This document shows positions 40,638-48,977 of a stretch of DNA of 54,584 nucleotides, piece after piece. The stretch spans positions 1 through 54,584 of the forward strand of contig JAQWAQ010000006.1 in assembly GCA_028707635.1 (NCBI GenBank). Direction: 5' to 3'. Numbering within the stretch: position 1 is the stretch's first letter; every line of letters starts with the position of its first letter. Made by a program: the position numbers and the translations under genes. This DNA is from Negativicutes bacterium (GTDB taxonomy: Bacteria; Bacillota; Negativicutes; JAAYSF01). A model generated the notes under the pieces. It saw nothing but the letters and a program-made list of their open reading frames with translations. It did not search any database and had not been told where the DNA came from.

Positions 40638-42654
40638 AAACTTGTTAGATAAAATAAGAACGCAAAGTACAATCAAACCGTATCCGGGAAAGATCATTGC
40701 ATTGGATAAACCGAAGGTGCCGCTGATTTTAGCGGCTCCCCCGGTAAATCACGAGTTTAAAGAAGAAGCCGTAACGGTTACACAGAAATCGGTGGAGAAA
40801 AGAATTTGCGAAGGGGAAATTCTTAGTCCCTTATATCCCATGAGTGCCTATTATGAAAATGAAGCATGGAAAGCCCGCCAGAACTTTCCCAGGCCAAAAG
40901 CCGTTATCAAATGGAGCTCGAGCCCGGGTACGCTAGAACTGCTGGAGGAAGATGGCTATTTCCGTGAGACGGAGGATGGCGTTTACGCACTAAAAGGTGC
41001 GCAGGAGCACTTTCTCTTAACTAATATTCGCCTTAGAATTTATGCCCATATAAAGATGTATTGGGACGACGAATCAGAACCGAAAGAAGAGCTGAAGTGT
41101 CTGTTATATTTACGGGAGTGGGATGCCCCGAAATTCGTTACGGTTCCGCACGATGGATATAAAGCAGTGTACTCATCCGTAATTAAGAATCGGTTTCCCG
41201 AGCTATTTCTAAGCTCTAAAGCGCGGGATGAATTAGAAAAATATCTAAGTCGTGTATATAGTCGTTGCAAAGGTCATTGGCGAGAGGAAGTCCGAATAAT
41301 GCGCAGCGGATGGACAACTGTCGGCGGCGTTACCCGTTATGTGATCGGTGATGCTCCGGAGTATAAGAGTTTTTACCTTCCAGATGTATCATTGATGAAT
41401 AAAACCCAAGTATTCTCTAACGGATTTCGCTTTTTGGAGATTGGCAGGTTTCAATCCGTCAGTTTGGTTCCCTTCATCTTTGCACATTTCTCTTATGCGG
41501 CGTTTTTTGTGAACAAAGCACATCGCGAATTTCAAAGTACTTTGTTTATCCGGGGGGAGAGTGGTGCGTACAAGACGCGCATTGCCAGTGTGTTTTGCAA
41601 CGTTTTCCAAACGGATTCCACTAAAAAAAAGCTTTCGTTCGGAACTACCAAGCCTGCCTTTTTTGCCACGCTGTCAAAACTGCGTGATCAAATTGGTCTT
41701 CTAGATGATTTCTCGTGTTCTGAGAAGAGGAAGAAGCGCGATGATACCGCTTTGCTTGAGGCGGCGATCAGAACTATAGGCGATTCGACAGCTCCCGCTA
41801 AAATGGCGGCCAAGCAAACAGACGGAATCGATAACCGAAACTTCCGGGCGGCTTTGGTGGTTACGGGAGAAGACAATCCGCCACTATCAAATTCAAGTTA
41901 TTATCGGATGATTGTTGTTCCGGTAGATAAGCAAAGTTATGAAAACGACGCTCTGGTGAAATTTGAAACAGATCCTACGATCATGCGGAATTATATGGCG
42001 CTGTTTATCGAATTTCTAAGGGTTAATGGTAGAGAAATTACCGAATGTATCCCCGAAATAGCCAGAGAGTACAATGCTAAATATGGGCGGAATTTCAAGG
42101 TGGACAGGGTTCGATATGCTGCTGTCAATTTAATGATAGTAGGCGATATAATTCGCCGGTATGCGGATTGGTGCGGTGTTACCGATCACGAGATTTTGAA
42201 TTATATGTCGAAGTTCAATGAAATCATTGTTGCCGCTATGCTGGAAAATCAAGAGGAAAGCAGCGGATTAGAACCGGATGTTATGTTCATCTATGCTTTG
42301 ATGCAATTGATTGGGACTCGTGATAACCTTATGCTCGCTGAATCAGAAGTGATATATATTGCTAATGAAAGCAGTCATATTGGCTTCATAGAGAAGAGCA
42401 CTGATACGGTCTGGTTGCGTCATGAAGATGCCGAGCAGGCTGTTAGAAGTTATTGGGATAAACAGGGGAAAGCCTTTACGATTACTTCGCCCAAACTGCA
42501 TAAGCTTTTGTGCGAAAACGAGATTTCACTTGGAAACAAATTGGCAAATGGTAAGGTCGAATACCTTCGAAAAGCAAAAAAAGGTCGGCGAAAGTGGATG
42601 TTAGTATTGAAACATAACAAAATTTCTCAAATATTAGATTCCATAAAAGAGTAA
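40630..42654 (+). CDS. Primase/helicase-like P-loop protein
   Basis: About 674 residues from ATG 40630, overlapping the relaxase stop by 8 bp. The P-loop is IRGESGAYKT (about residues 307-316) followed by acidic GLLDDFSC (about 356-363), resembling DUF927-type or replication proteins of mobile elements. The N-terminal 200 residues are of unknown type. Its probable role is initiation or restart of element DNA replication. Not enough is seen to name it further. Confidence 0.65.
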   Translation: MDENLLDKIRTQSTIKPYPGKIIALDKPKVPLILAAPPVNHEFKEEAVTVTQKSVEKRICEGEILSPLYPMSAYYENEAWKARQNFPRPKAVIKWSSSPGTLELLEEDGYFRETEDGVYALKGAQEHFLLTNIRLRIYAHIKMYWDDESEPKEELKCLLYLREWDAPKFVTVPHDGYKAVYSSVIKNRFPELFLSSKARDELEKYLSRVYSRCKGHWREEVRIMRSGWTTVGGVTRYVIGDAPEYKSFYLPDVSLMNKTQVFSNGFRFLEIGRFQSVSLVPFIFAHFSYAAFFVNKAHREFQSTLFIRGESGAYKTRIASVFCNVFQTDSTKKKLSFGTTKPAFFATLSKLRDQIGLLDDFSCSEKRKKRDDTALLEAAIRTIGDSTAPAKMAAKQTDGIDNRNFRAALVVTGEDNPPLSNSSYYRMIVVPVDKQSYENDALVKFETDPTIMRNYMALFIEFLRVNGREITECIPEIAREYNAKYGRNFKVDRVRYAAVNLMIVGDIIRRYADWCGVTDHEILNYMSKFNEIIVAAMLENQEESSGLEPDVMFIYALMQLIGTRDNLMLAESEVIYIANESSHIGFIEKSTDTVWLRHEDAEQAVRSYWDKQGKAFTITSPKLHKLLCENEISLGNKLANGKVEYLRKAKKGRRKWMLVLKHNKISQILDSIKE

Positions 42655-42667
42655 GAGGAGGTTAGAT

Positions 42668-43294
42668 ATGGTGGTTTCGACAGTGATATTTGAACGGGGG
42701 TTAGCGCTCCTAGACAACTTTAAAAGTGCGTATTCTTTAATATATGAAGAAAGGGACGTTGAGCTAAAAAGCCTCGGGTCTATTGAGGCCGGATATGTGT
42801 ATGCTTGTCAACAGTACGTCAGGCGTTGGCTGGATAGGGGACATACTCAACAGGCTCTTTTGCCTCGCTTAGAGGAGCTTCTGGAAGCGGGAGGTGTTTA
42901 TTTGAATCCCCGTTCTCAATGGATATATCCGGTATGCCGTGTAGGATTAAGCGGTGAACCACAACGGTTTTTCTCGGTGGTTGCGCCTTTTGTCTGCGCC
43001 TATGTGGATAGTCTCAACAATTTGTTTAATGTAATTTTTCAGTACAATCTTCAATATGTACATGTGAAAGAGTTCATATCCCCTATGGAAGCAAAGAATT
43101 ATACGGTGTATGACTACACCGTGGAACATATGTCGTTTGGGGCTTACTTGGCCGACATAATCCATCTCCCCGGTAATTTGAGGCTTAATGAGGTTTTTTA
43201 TGATGAGCGGGGGATGCTGTTGCCTCGGGGTGCTGAAACGATAGGAGTGCTAAAGGAATTTGAAAATAAGGGAAATTTTAACTGTATATTATAA
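42668..43294 (+). CDS. Hypothetical protein
   Basis: 208 residues, aromatic-rich, with no family recognised. AAGAGGAGG precedes the ATG and it follows the primase-like gene by 13 bp, so it is probably in the same transcript. Confidence 0.55.
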   Translation: MVVSTVIFERGLALLDNFKSAYSLIYEERDVELKSLGSIEAGYVYACQQYVRRWLDRGHTQQALLPRLEELLEAGGVYLNPRSQWIYPVCRVGLSGEPQRFFSVVAPFVCAYVDSLNNLFNVIFQYNLQYVHVKEFISPMEAKNYTVYDYTVEHMSFGAYLADIIHLPGNLRLNEVFYDERGMLLPRGAETIGVLKEFENKGNFNCIL

Positions 43295-43374
43295 TCATGA
43301 CGCAGCTAAATTTGCCGTCATATTATTTCATTAGTTGAATAAAATGTACAGAAGCTTTGGAGGGGGGAATATAC

Positions 43375-43536
43375 ATGAGTTTAAAGATTACTTTTATCAA
43401 TCCGAATTCGGTTGAAGAAGTGGACAAGTACTTGCCTAAAATTCTGGCAGAGGCAGTACTCAATAAGATTGCTAAGGAAACGGATTATCCAGTAGCTCCT
43501 ACGGAGCAAGGTTGTGATATTAAACATTCTGCATAA
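43375..43536 (+). CDS. Small protein before the large recombinase (RDF candidate)
   Basis: 53 residues (MSLKITFINPNSVEEVDKYL ...), ATG 43375 with GGAGGGGGGAAT upstream, 43 bp before the recombinase gene. Directionality factors for large serine recombinases are small and encoded nearby, so this is a candidate. It has no recognised RDF motif. Confidence 0.5.
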   Translation: MSLKITFINPNSVEEVDKYLPKILAEAVLNKIAKETDYPVAPTEQGCDIKHSA

Positions 43537-43579
43537 AAAGTAGGATTTTTAATTTGATGGAAAGGAGGAAGTCATACGA

Positions 43580-45115
43580 TTGGGTATTAGGCTTGAAAAA
43601 AAGACAATTGCGGCTTATTGCCGGGTATCTACCGAAAAGGAAGATCAGCTTTTGAGTTTGCAGACGCAAAAGGATTTCTTTGAAGAATATGCAATGCGGA
43701 ATGGACTAGAACTGGTAGAGCTATATGCTGACGAAGGCATCAGCGGCACTAAATTAAAAAATAGAATGGAATTTAAGCGTATGATGGCTGACGCGGAGCG
43801 CGGCAGGTTTGAGTGTGTTTATGTTAAAGATGTTTCCAGGCTCGCCCGCAACGTCGTTGACTTTCTCCAAAGCATTCGCAAATTAAAGGCATTAAACGTT
43901 GACTGCCGTTTTGTGACAGCGAATATGTCCAGCAATGACGGAGAACTTACTCTGACCATATTAGCGGCAGTGGCCCAGGAGGAATCGGCCAACCTGTCTA
44001 AGAGAGTCAAGTTCGGCAAAAAACGTAATGCTGAAAAAGGGCGGGTGCCCAACATTGTTTACGGTTATGATAAAACGCGGGGAGACTATTTTAACTTGAC
44101 CATTAATGAAGTGGAAGCCAAAGTGGTTAAACGGATTTTTGACTATTACGTGCATTTACGGCATGGGGCCAATAAAATTGCCCAGTTATTAAATAAGGAA
44201 GGGTTGGTGACCAAACGAAAATGCCGCTGGTCGCAGCAGGCTATTTCCACCATATTAACCAATCATCTCTATATAGGCAAAGTCATTAACGGCAAGGAAT
44301 ACGTCAAGGATTTTTTAACCGGAGAGAGGGTTAAAAACGATGCGGACAAGCAACTGATAGTGGACAAGCCTGAACTAGCCATTATTGATCAAGAAATTTT
44401 TGATAAGGCGCAAGCCTTATTAGCCGAGCGGACAGAAAACTTTCGACTGACGAAAAATCGCCAGTCGAATAAGTACTGTTTTAGCACACTTATAAAGTGC
44501 GACGATTGCGGTTATAGTTTCCGACGGGTGAATAGAAAATACGTAAACGAATATATCAGGTGGTGCTGCTCCGGACGTAATGCTAATGGCGTAGATTTTT
44601 GCCATAATCATACGGTTGTAGATGAAAGAGAGTTGCTCGCGGCGATAAAAGATTATCTAGGCGATTTAGTATCTTCAAAGGACAAACTGCTCAAGCAAAT
44701 TATCGTTGAATTTAAAAAGAAATACAATCCAAACAGCCAGGAATTATCAGAGACCTTTATTGTAAATGAACTGGCAAGGCTTAAAAAAGCCAAAGCCAAA
44801 CAGACGCAAATGTTTGAGGTGGACGCAATTACGCTTGAAGAACTAAAGGAACGAACGTCAGAACTAAACGCAAGCATTGCTAAATTTCAAAATGACCTTG
44901 CGGCGAAACAGGGTAATACCTCCATATTAGGTCGCATTGATGAGATGGTCAAAAAATATTGCAGCAGCATTCAGACTGTCTTAGCCGCTGATGTCATTGA
45001 TAACGCAATGCTCCGGAAGGTCATTGATAAAATTGTTGTCACCGTGGAGGGCGAAATCCAAGTCTTTTTGAAGCTGTTCTCTGATTTGGAAATTAACCAT
45101 GTGGACGCCATATAA
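43580..45115 (+). CDS. Large serine recombinase (SpoIVCA-type)
   Basis: 511 residues from TTG 43580 with AAAGGAGGAAG upstream. Catalytic domain: AAYCRVSTEKED (Arg15, nucleophile Ser17), SRLARN, and AQEESANLSKRVKFG. Next come a recombinase domain (YGYDKTRGDYF), a zinc ribbon (C307, C310, then C329/C330 and C341) and a coiled coil (about 370-450). This is the architecture of SpoIVCA, the skin excisionase. It is the last gene before attR, pointing at it. SpoIVCA normally needs SpoIIID for its expression in B. subtilis; this one cannot depend on full SpoIIID. Confidence 0.96.
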   Translation: MGIRLEKKTIAAYCRVSTEKEDQLLSLQTQKDFFEEYAMRNGLELVELYADEGISGTKLKNRMEFKRMMADAERGRFECVYVKDVSRLARNVVDFLQSIRKLKALNVDCRFVTANMSSNDGELTLTILAAVAQEESANLSKRVKFGKKRNAEKGRVPNIVYGYDKTRGDYFNLTINEVEAKVVKRIFDYYVHLRHGANKIAQLLNKEGLVTKRKCRWSQQAISTILTNHLYIGKVINGKEYVKDFLTGERVKNDADKQLIVDKPELAIIDQEIFDKAQALLAERTENFRLTKNRQSNKYCFSTLIKCDDCGYSFRRVNRKYVNEYIRWCCSGRNANGVDFCHNHTVVDERELLAAIKDYLGDLVSSKDKLLKQIIVEFKKKYNPNSQELSETFIVNELARLKKAKAKQTQMFEVDAITLEELKERTSELNASIAKFQNDLAAKQGNTSILGRIDEMVKKYCSSIQTVLAADVIDNAMLRKVIDKIVVTVEGEIQVFLKLFSDLEINHVDAI

Positions 45116-45134
45116 AACAATCCGTTTTGCCTAT

Positions 45135-45162
45135 TTGAAACTGGTCTGATTTGTATTATAAT
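45135..45162 (+). promoter_or_regulatory. Putative promoter directed at the right end
   Basis: TTGAAA (45135-45140), 16-bp spacer, TATAAT (45157-45162). A transcript starting near 45169 would hit the 45175 hairpin at once; in the excised circle it would face attP and the Fic end. Confidence 0.4.
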
Positions 45163-45174
45163 AGGGACAAGCAG

Positions 45175-45217
45175 AGAGGTTAACGTCTTTATAAAAAGAT
45201 GGTTAACCTCTTTATTT
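45175..45217 (+). terminator. Terminator between recombinase and attR
   Basis: AGAGGTTAAC (45175-45184) pairs with GTTAACCTCT (45202-45211), followed by TTATTTTTA. It would keep element transcripts out of the spoIIID 3' half. Confidence 0.87.
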
Positions 45218-45219
45218 TT

Positions 45220-45265
45220 ATCGTTCACTTTTGGTAAATCCTTGCATAAGGACATGATCGAACGA
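45220..45265 (+). other. attR: right recombination site of the element
   Basis: Element arm at 45220-45244, shared CA at 45245-45246 (His codon), then chromosomal arm inside the spoIIID 3' half. The element arm and the left element arm (19123-19147) are inverted repeats with 23 of 25 positions identical. Confidence 0.85.
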
Positions 45266-45400
45266 CTGCCAATCATCAATAAAAAAATGGCAGCGAAAGT
45301 GCGAACAATCCTTGAACAAAATAAGGCAGAGCGCCATATTCGCGGCGGAGAAGCTACTCGGCAAAAATATAAAAATAGCAAAGAAAATGACCCAAAATAG
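45245..45400 (+). CDS. spoIIID: spoIIID, 3' part (joined to codon 38 after excision)
   Basis: Starting at the CA of the His codon, the frame reads HKDMIERLPIINKKM, then the conserved AERHIRGGEATRQKYK, and ends TAG 45398-45400: 51 residues. Added to the 37 residues of the 5' half it makes 88 residues, the normal SpoIIID size. It has no start codon or ribosome binding site of its own in place, so it is silent until rejoined. It lies directly before mbl, as spoIIID does in B. subtilis. Confidence 0.93.
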   Translation, partial: HKDMIERLPIINKKMAAKVRTILEQNKAERHIRGGEATRQKYKNSKENDPK

Positions 45401-45410
45401 AGGGATTTGG

Positions 45411-45416
45411 TATAAT
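45411..45416 (+). promoter_or_regulatory. Possible -10 element for mbl
   Basis: TATAAT at 45411-45416 just after the spoIIID stop, with only a weak -35 (ATGACC, 18 bp upstream). mbl may also be read through from rejoined spoIIID. Confidence 0.35.
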
Positions 45417-45538
45417 ATGTAGAAATTATTTTTAATCGTATATAATTTGTGCTGTTTGTTTGAAAGTGTAATGTTTTTTTATCACTTTTTTCTATACAAA
45501 CGTTGGACAAGCCAGGAGAGATTGAAAGGGGATTCTAG

Positions 45539-46564
45539 ATGTTTGGGTCAACAGATATTGGAGTCGATTTGGGAACGGCAAATATACTAGTCTACATTAA
45601 AGGGAAGGGCATTGTGCTGAGTGAACCTTCCGTGGTGGCTATCGATCGAGATACCAACCGCGTGCTGGCGATTGGCGAAGAGGCGCGGCGTATGCTGGGG
45701 CGTACACCTGGCAATATCATCGCGATTCGCCCATTGCGGGAAGGCGTAATTGCTGATTATGACACGACTGAAATCATGCTGCGGCATTTTATCCAAAAAG
45801 TCGTAGGGAAGAGTATGTTTTTTAAGCCCCGTATTATGATTTGTATTCCTTCCGGGGTGACCACCGTTGAAAAACGGGCGGTATTAGAAGCAGCCATGCA
45901 GGCTGGAGCCAGAAAGACCTATCTAATTGAAGAACCGCTGGCGGCCGCTTTGGGCGCAGGCTTGGAAATTGCCGAACCCTGTGGCGCAATGGTCGTTGAT
46001 ATTGGCGGCGGTACCACTGATGTAGCTGTACTTAGCTTAGGCGGTATTGTTGTTAGCCAGTCGCTGCGTATTGGTGGCGATAAGTTTGATGAAGCGCTTG
46101 TTCGGTATGTAAAAAAAGAATTCAATATGATGATTGGTGAGCGGACAGCCGAGGAAATTAAGGTTACTATCGGTACAGCCTTTCCTGATAACCGTAATGA
46201 AGCCATGGAAATTCGTGGCCGTGATTTACTGTCAGGGTTGCCTAAAACAGTTCGCATTACTTCGGCGGAAGCCAGGGAGGCGATGACTGACCCGGTTTGG
46301 GCGATTGTGCAATGTGTAAAAACAGTGCTTGAGACCACTCCTCCCGAACTGTCTGCCGACATTATGGATCATGGCATTGTTATGACAGGCGGTGGGGCTC
46401 TGCTCAACGGTCTGGATCGTCTGATTAAAGAAGAAACCGGCATTCCTACATATTTAGCCGACGATCCGTTATCGTGCGTAGCGCTTGGTACCGGCAAGGC
46501 ACTTGATTCGCTATCCAGTATCCAAGATAGTCTTACAACCTTAAAAAAAGGTAGTATTGCCTAA
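45539..46564 (+). CDS. mbl: Rod-shape protein Mbl/MreB
   Basis: 341-residue actin-like filament protein that guides peptidoglycan insertion along the cell. GVDLGTANILVYIKGKGIVL at the N-terminus, VVDIGGGTTDVAVLSLGGIV and MTGGGALLNGL are the nucleotide-binding parts. Mbl rather than MreB is suggested by the neighbourhood (spoIIID-mbl-flagellar genes). Confidence 0.94.
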   Translation: MFGSTDIGVDLGTANILVYIKGKGIVLSEPSVVAIDRDTNRVLAIGEEARRMLGRTPGNIIAIRPLREGVIADYDTTEIMLRHFIQKVVGKSMFFKPRIMICIPSGVTTVEKRAVLEAAMQAGARKTYLIEEPLAAALGAGLEIAEPCGAMVVDIGGGTTDVAVLSLGGIVVSQSLRIGGDKFDEALVRYVKKEFNMMIGERTAEEIKVTIGTAFPDNRNEAMEIRGRDLLSGLPKTVRITSAEAREAMTDPVWAIVQCVKTVLETTPPELSADIMDHGIVMTGGGALLNGLDRLIKEETGIPTYLADDPLSCVALGTGKALDSLSSIQDSLTTLKKGSIA

Positions 46565-46583
46565 ATACAAGTGAGGTGAAACA

Positions 46584-47330
46584 ATGATTCGGGGAATTTA
46601 TGCCGCTGCGTCCGGCATGGTGGCTGAATCGACCAGAAATGATGTCACTGCCAATAATTTAGCTAATGCTAATACGGCTGGCTTTAAGAAAGATATAGCA
46701 GTCAGCCGTGATTTTGCCAGTGTTCTTATCCAAAGAATTAACGATGGCCAATCGGCACCCACGATTGGCAGCCTTGGTTCAGGCTCCCAAATTGATGAGG
46801 TTGCCACAATCCATAGCGGTGGCGCTATTCGAGAGACCGGCAATGACTTTGACATGGCCCTTGATGGTCAAGGATTTTTTGTCATTCAGACTCCTAACGG
46901 CCTGCGCTATACCCGCAATGGCAGTTTCTCCAGGAGTGGCGAGGGTGAATTAGTGACTGGCGACGGTCATCGTGTTCTAGGTCAAAATGGGAGGCCGATT
47001 GCGATTGCTGGCGACAAGTTGACAGTTGCTGCTGATGGTGCGATTTCAGTAGACGGCCTTGAGTTAAACCGACTGCAGGTCGTTGGCTTTGCCAATGAAA
47101 AGCAACTGACCAAAGAAGGGAATAGTTTGTACGCCGCACCTAATGGTGTGCAGGCCCAGCAAGCGGCCGCCACAGTCAATCAGGGCTATCTGGAAATGTC
47201 GAATGTCAATATAGTAGCTGAGATGATCAATATGATTACTGGGTTTAGGGCCTATGAGGTAAACGGTAAATCTGTTCAGGCCCATGACCAATTATTGGAC
47301 AAGGCTGTTAATGAGGTTGGAAGAGTGTAA
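46584..47330 (+). CDS. flgF: Flagellar proximal-rod protein FlgF-like
   Basis: 248 residues. N-terminal rod motif ASGMVAESTRNDVTANNLAN and AGFKKD; C-terminal Flg family end EMSNVNIVAEMINMITGFRAYEVN. It forms part of the rod spanning the periplasm. Next to flgG and transcribed with it, though a structured leader separates them. Confidence 0.9.
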   Translation: MIRGIYAAASGMVAESTRNDVTANNLANANTAGFKKDIAVSRDFASVLIQRINDGQSAPTIGSLGSGSQIDEVATIHSGGAIRETGNDFDMALDGQGFFVIQTPNGLRYTRNGSFSRSGEGELVTGDGHRVLGQNGRPIAIAGDKLTVAADGAISVDGLELNRLQVVGFANEKQLTKEGNSLYAAPNGVQAQQAAATVNQGYLEMSNVNIVAEMINMITGFRAYEVNGKSVQAHDQLLDKAVNEVGRV

Positions 47331-47340
47331 TGAAATGAAT

Positions 47341-47416
47341 GGGGCTGGACCTACTAGGAAGCCCCCATGTCGCCGACTGACTGAGGCGATAATGCCTATA
47401 AGCACGGTAAAATAGG
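47341..47416 (+). promoter_or_regulatory. Three consecutive hairpins in the flgG leader
   Basis: H1 GGGGCT (47341-47346)/AGCCCC (47360-47365), H2 TCGCC (47370-47374)/GGCGA (47385-47389), H3 CCTAT (47395-47399)/ATAGG (47412-47416). H3 covers the start of the flgG ribosome binding site (ATAGGGGGAGGG). I could not match this to a known riboswitch class. Confidence 0.5.
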
Positions 47417-47429
47417 GGGAGGGATTTTT

Positions 47430-48218
47430 ATGATGCGCGCTTTATGGACTGCAGGGTCAGGAATGAGGGCCCAGCAGGCGAATATCGATGTAATTTCCAA
47501 TAACCTTGCTAATGTGAATACGACCGGCTTCAAGAAAAGCCGGACTGATTTTCAGGATTTAATGTATCAGACAATTCGCCAGGCTGGTACTCAAACCGGT
47601 CCGGACAGCGAAGTTCCGACAGGCATTCAGATGGGTCACGGTGTGCGGCAGGTTGCTACCCAAAAAATTTACACTCAGGGAAGCTTTCAGGAAACCGGCA
47701 ATGCACTCGATGTGGCTATTGAAGGAGATGGCTTCTTCCAAATTGAAATGCCTGATGGTACCTTTGCCTTTACCCGCGACGGCTCCTTTAAAAAGGATTC
47801 CGATGGCCGGATGGTGACCTCGGACGGCTATCCTATGGATCCGGCCATCACAATTCCTGAGCAGGCCATTGAAGTTTCGATTTCAGCCGATGGACGTGTT
47901 TCAGTGACAATGCCTGAAGAGACCGAACCCCAGGAAATCGGTGAAATTCAGATTTTCCGTTTTGTGAATCCATCCGGACTCGCTAATATCGGTCGCAACC
48001 TTGTTAAAGAGACAGCAGCATCAGGTGAGCCTGTCCAGGTGACACCCGGAGAAGAAGGTTCCGGCACGTTAGTGCAAAAATATCTGGAGATGTCGAATGT
48101 CCAAGTTGTCGAAGAAATGGTCAACATGATTGTAGCGCAGCGGGCCTATGAAGTGAATTCCAAAGCTATTACGACAGCTGATGAAATGTTGAGTCAGGCG
48201 GCCAACCTTAAACGCTAA
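47430..48218 (+). CDS. flgG: Flagellar distal-rod protein FlgG
   Basis: 262 residues, the standard FlgG length. N-terminal [34 protein letters not shown] motif (see 47445-47535), long middle domain with [12 protein letters not shown] and the C-terminal [26 protein letters not shown]. It forms the distal rod that meets the hook. Confidence 0.95.
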   Translation: MMRALWTAGSGMRAQQANIDVISNNLANVNTTGFKKSRTDFQDLMYQTIRQAGTQTGPDSEVPTGIQMGHGVRQVATQKIYTQGSFQETGNALDVAIEGDGFFQIEMPDGTFAFTRDGSFKKDSDGRMVTSDGYPMDPAITIPEQAIEVSISADGRVSVTMPEETEPQEIGEIQIFRFVNPSGLANIGRNLVKETAASGEPVQVTPGEEGSGTLVQKYLEMSNVQVVEEMVNMIVAQRAYEVNSKAITTADEMLSQAANLKR

Positions 48219-48955
48219 TGATGAAGAATAAAAATTGGCTGATCTTTATGGTGATTTATATTATCTTAGCTGCTTTTCCTGGTAGTACGAGGCATATTGT
48301 CTATGCAGCTGAAAGCCAGACAGTTAGTGTGAATATGTTGTCAAGTGCGGCGAGTGTCGTGATAAACCAGCAGGCCGGCGTGACGGTTGAAAACGATGAT
48401 TTAACAGTCACCCTCCTTGGTTCACCTGAGGTTGTTTCCGTTCCGGCGGGTAACCTTGATCTGGCCGTTTCCTTACCTTACGGTATTCGCTACAATGCAC
48501 CGACAACAGCCAAGATCACAATTAGTGTTAACGGGAAAATTGCTGCAATTACAATATTAAAATTTGATGTTAATCTTTATCAGCAAGTGGTAGTCGCTGC
48601 TAGGCCCATTAATCGGGGCGAGGTCTTCAATGCCGAAAATCTTCGCTATGAACGGATGGATGTCGGGCGGCTAAACTCGGGTTATTATACTGATATCGCG
48701 AAAGTTGACGGTTATTTGAGTCGCCGCATGTTGAACCCGGGGATGGCTCTCAATCAATTTTTGGTTGAAAAACCGTTGTTGGTCAAGCGGGGCAGTGCCG
48801 TGACAATCATAGCCCGTCTGGGCGGCATTGAGGTAACCGCTTTGGGTGAGGCCATGCAGGATGGCCGTGAAGGCCAGCGGATAAGGGTTCAAAATAGTAC
48901 CTCCGGCAAGTGGATAACTGCCAAAGTTGTCGCTGCCGGGACAGTTGAGATTTAG
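48218..48955 (+). CDS. flgA: Flagellar P-ring assembly chaperone FlgA
   Basis: 245 residues with an N-terminal signal/anchor and a C-terminal SAF-type domain (VAARPINRGEVFNAENLR ... SRRMLNPGMAL ... VKRGSAVTIIARLGG). FlgA helps FlgI assemble the P ring in the periplasm. Starts at the flgG stop. Confidence 0.92.
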   Translation: MMKNKNWLIFMVIYIILAAFPGSTRHIVYAAESQTVSVNMLSSAASVVINQQAGVTVENDDLTVTLLGSPEVVSVPAGNLDLAVSLPYGIRYNAPTTAKITISVNGKIAAITILKFDVNLYQQVVVAARPINRGEVFNAENLRYERMDVGRLNSGYYTDIAKVDGYLSRRMLNPGMALNQFLVEKPLLVKRGSAVTIIARLGGIEVTALGEAMQDGREGQRIRVQNSTSGKWITAKVVAAGTVEI

Positions 48956-48977
48956 CCTGTAAAAGAAGGTGGATACG

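Larger units (their letters stand above)
19123..45246. mobile_element. 26,124-bp skin-like integrative element in spoIIID
   Basis: Bounded by attL and attR half-sites and carrying its own large serine recombinase next to attR. Excision across CA restores an open 89-codon spoIIID (88 residues plus stop). Cargo: broken Fic gene, resolvase, tRNA-Ser fragment, type I R-M with a PrrC-like gene, several HTH proteins, RadC, DUF932, PD-(D/E)XK nuclease, ERF protein, MobC-like proteins, relaxase and a primase-like protein. It is visibly more AT-rich than the flanks. No phage structural genes are seen, so a mobilizable element origin fits better than prophage. Confidence 0.92.

Noticed and set aside
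43500..43580. Sigma-E promoter just before the large recombinase
   Set aside because: GATATT and CATAAAAA near 43516-43539 have a spacer of only about 10 bp, too short for sigma-E.
19123..45246. Prophage identity of the element
   Set aside because: No portal, terminase, capsid or tail-like proteins are seen; a relaxase and MobC-like proteins are present.
19010..45400. spoIIID split as a sequencing or assembly artefact
   Set aside because: Symmetric recombination arms, an in-frame join and a matching recombinase at the right end make a true insertion far more likely than a misassembly.
47341..47416. c-di-GMP-I (GEMM) riboswitch before flgG
   Set aside because: The conserved GEMM core and tetraloop-receptor sequences are not visible. 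Reported only as a structured leader of unknown class.
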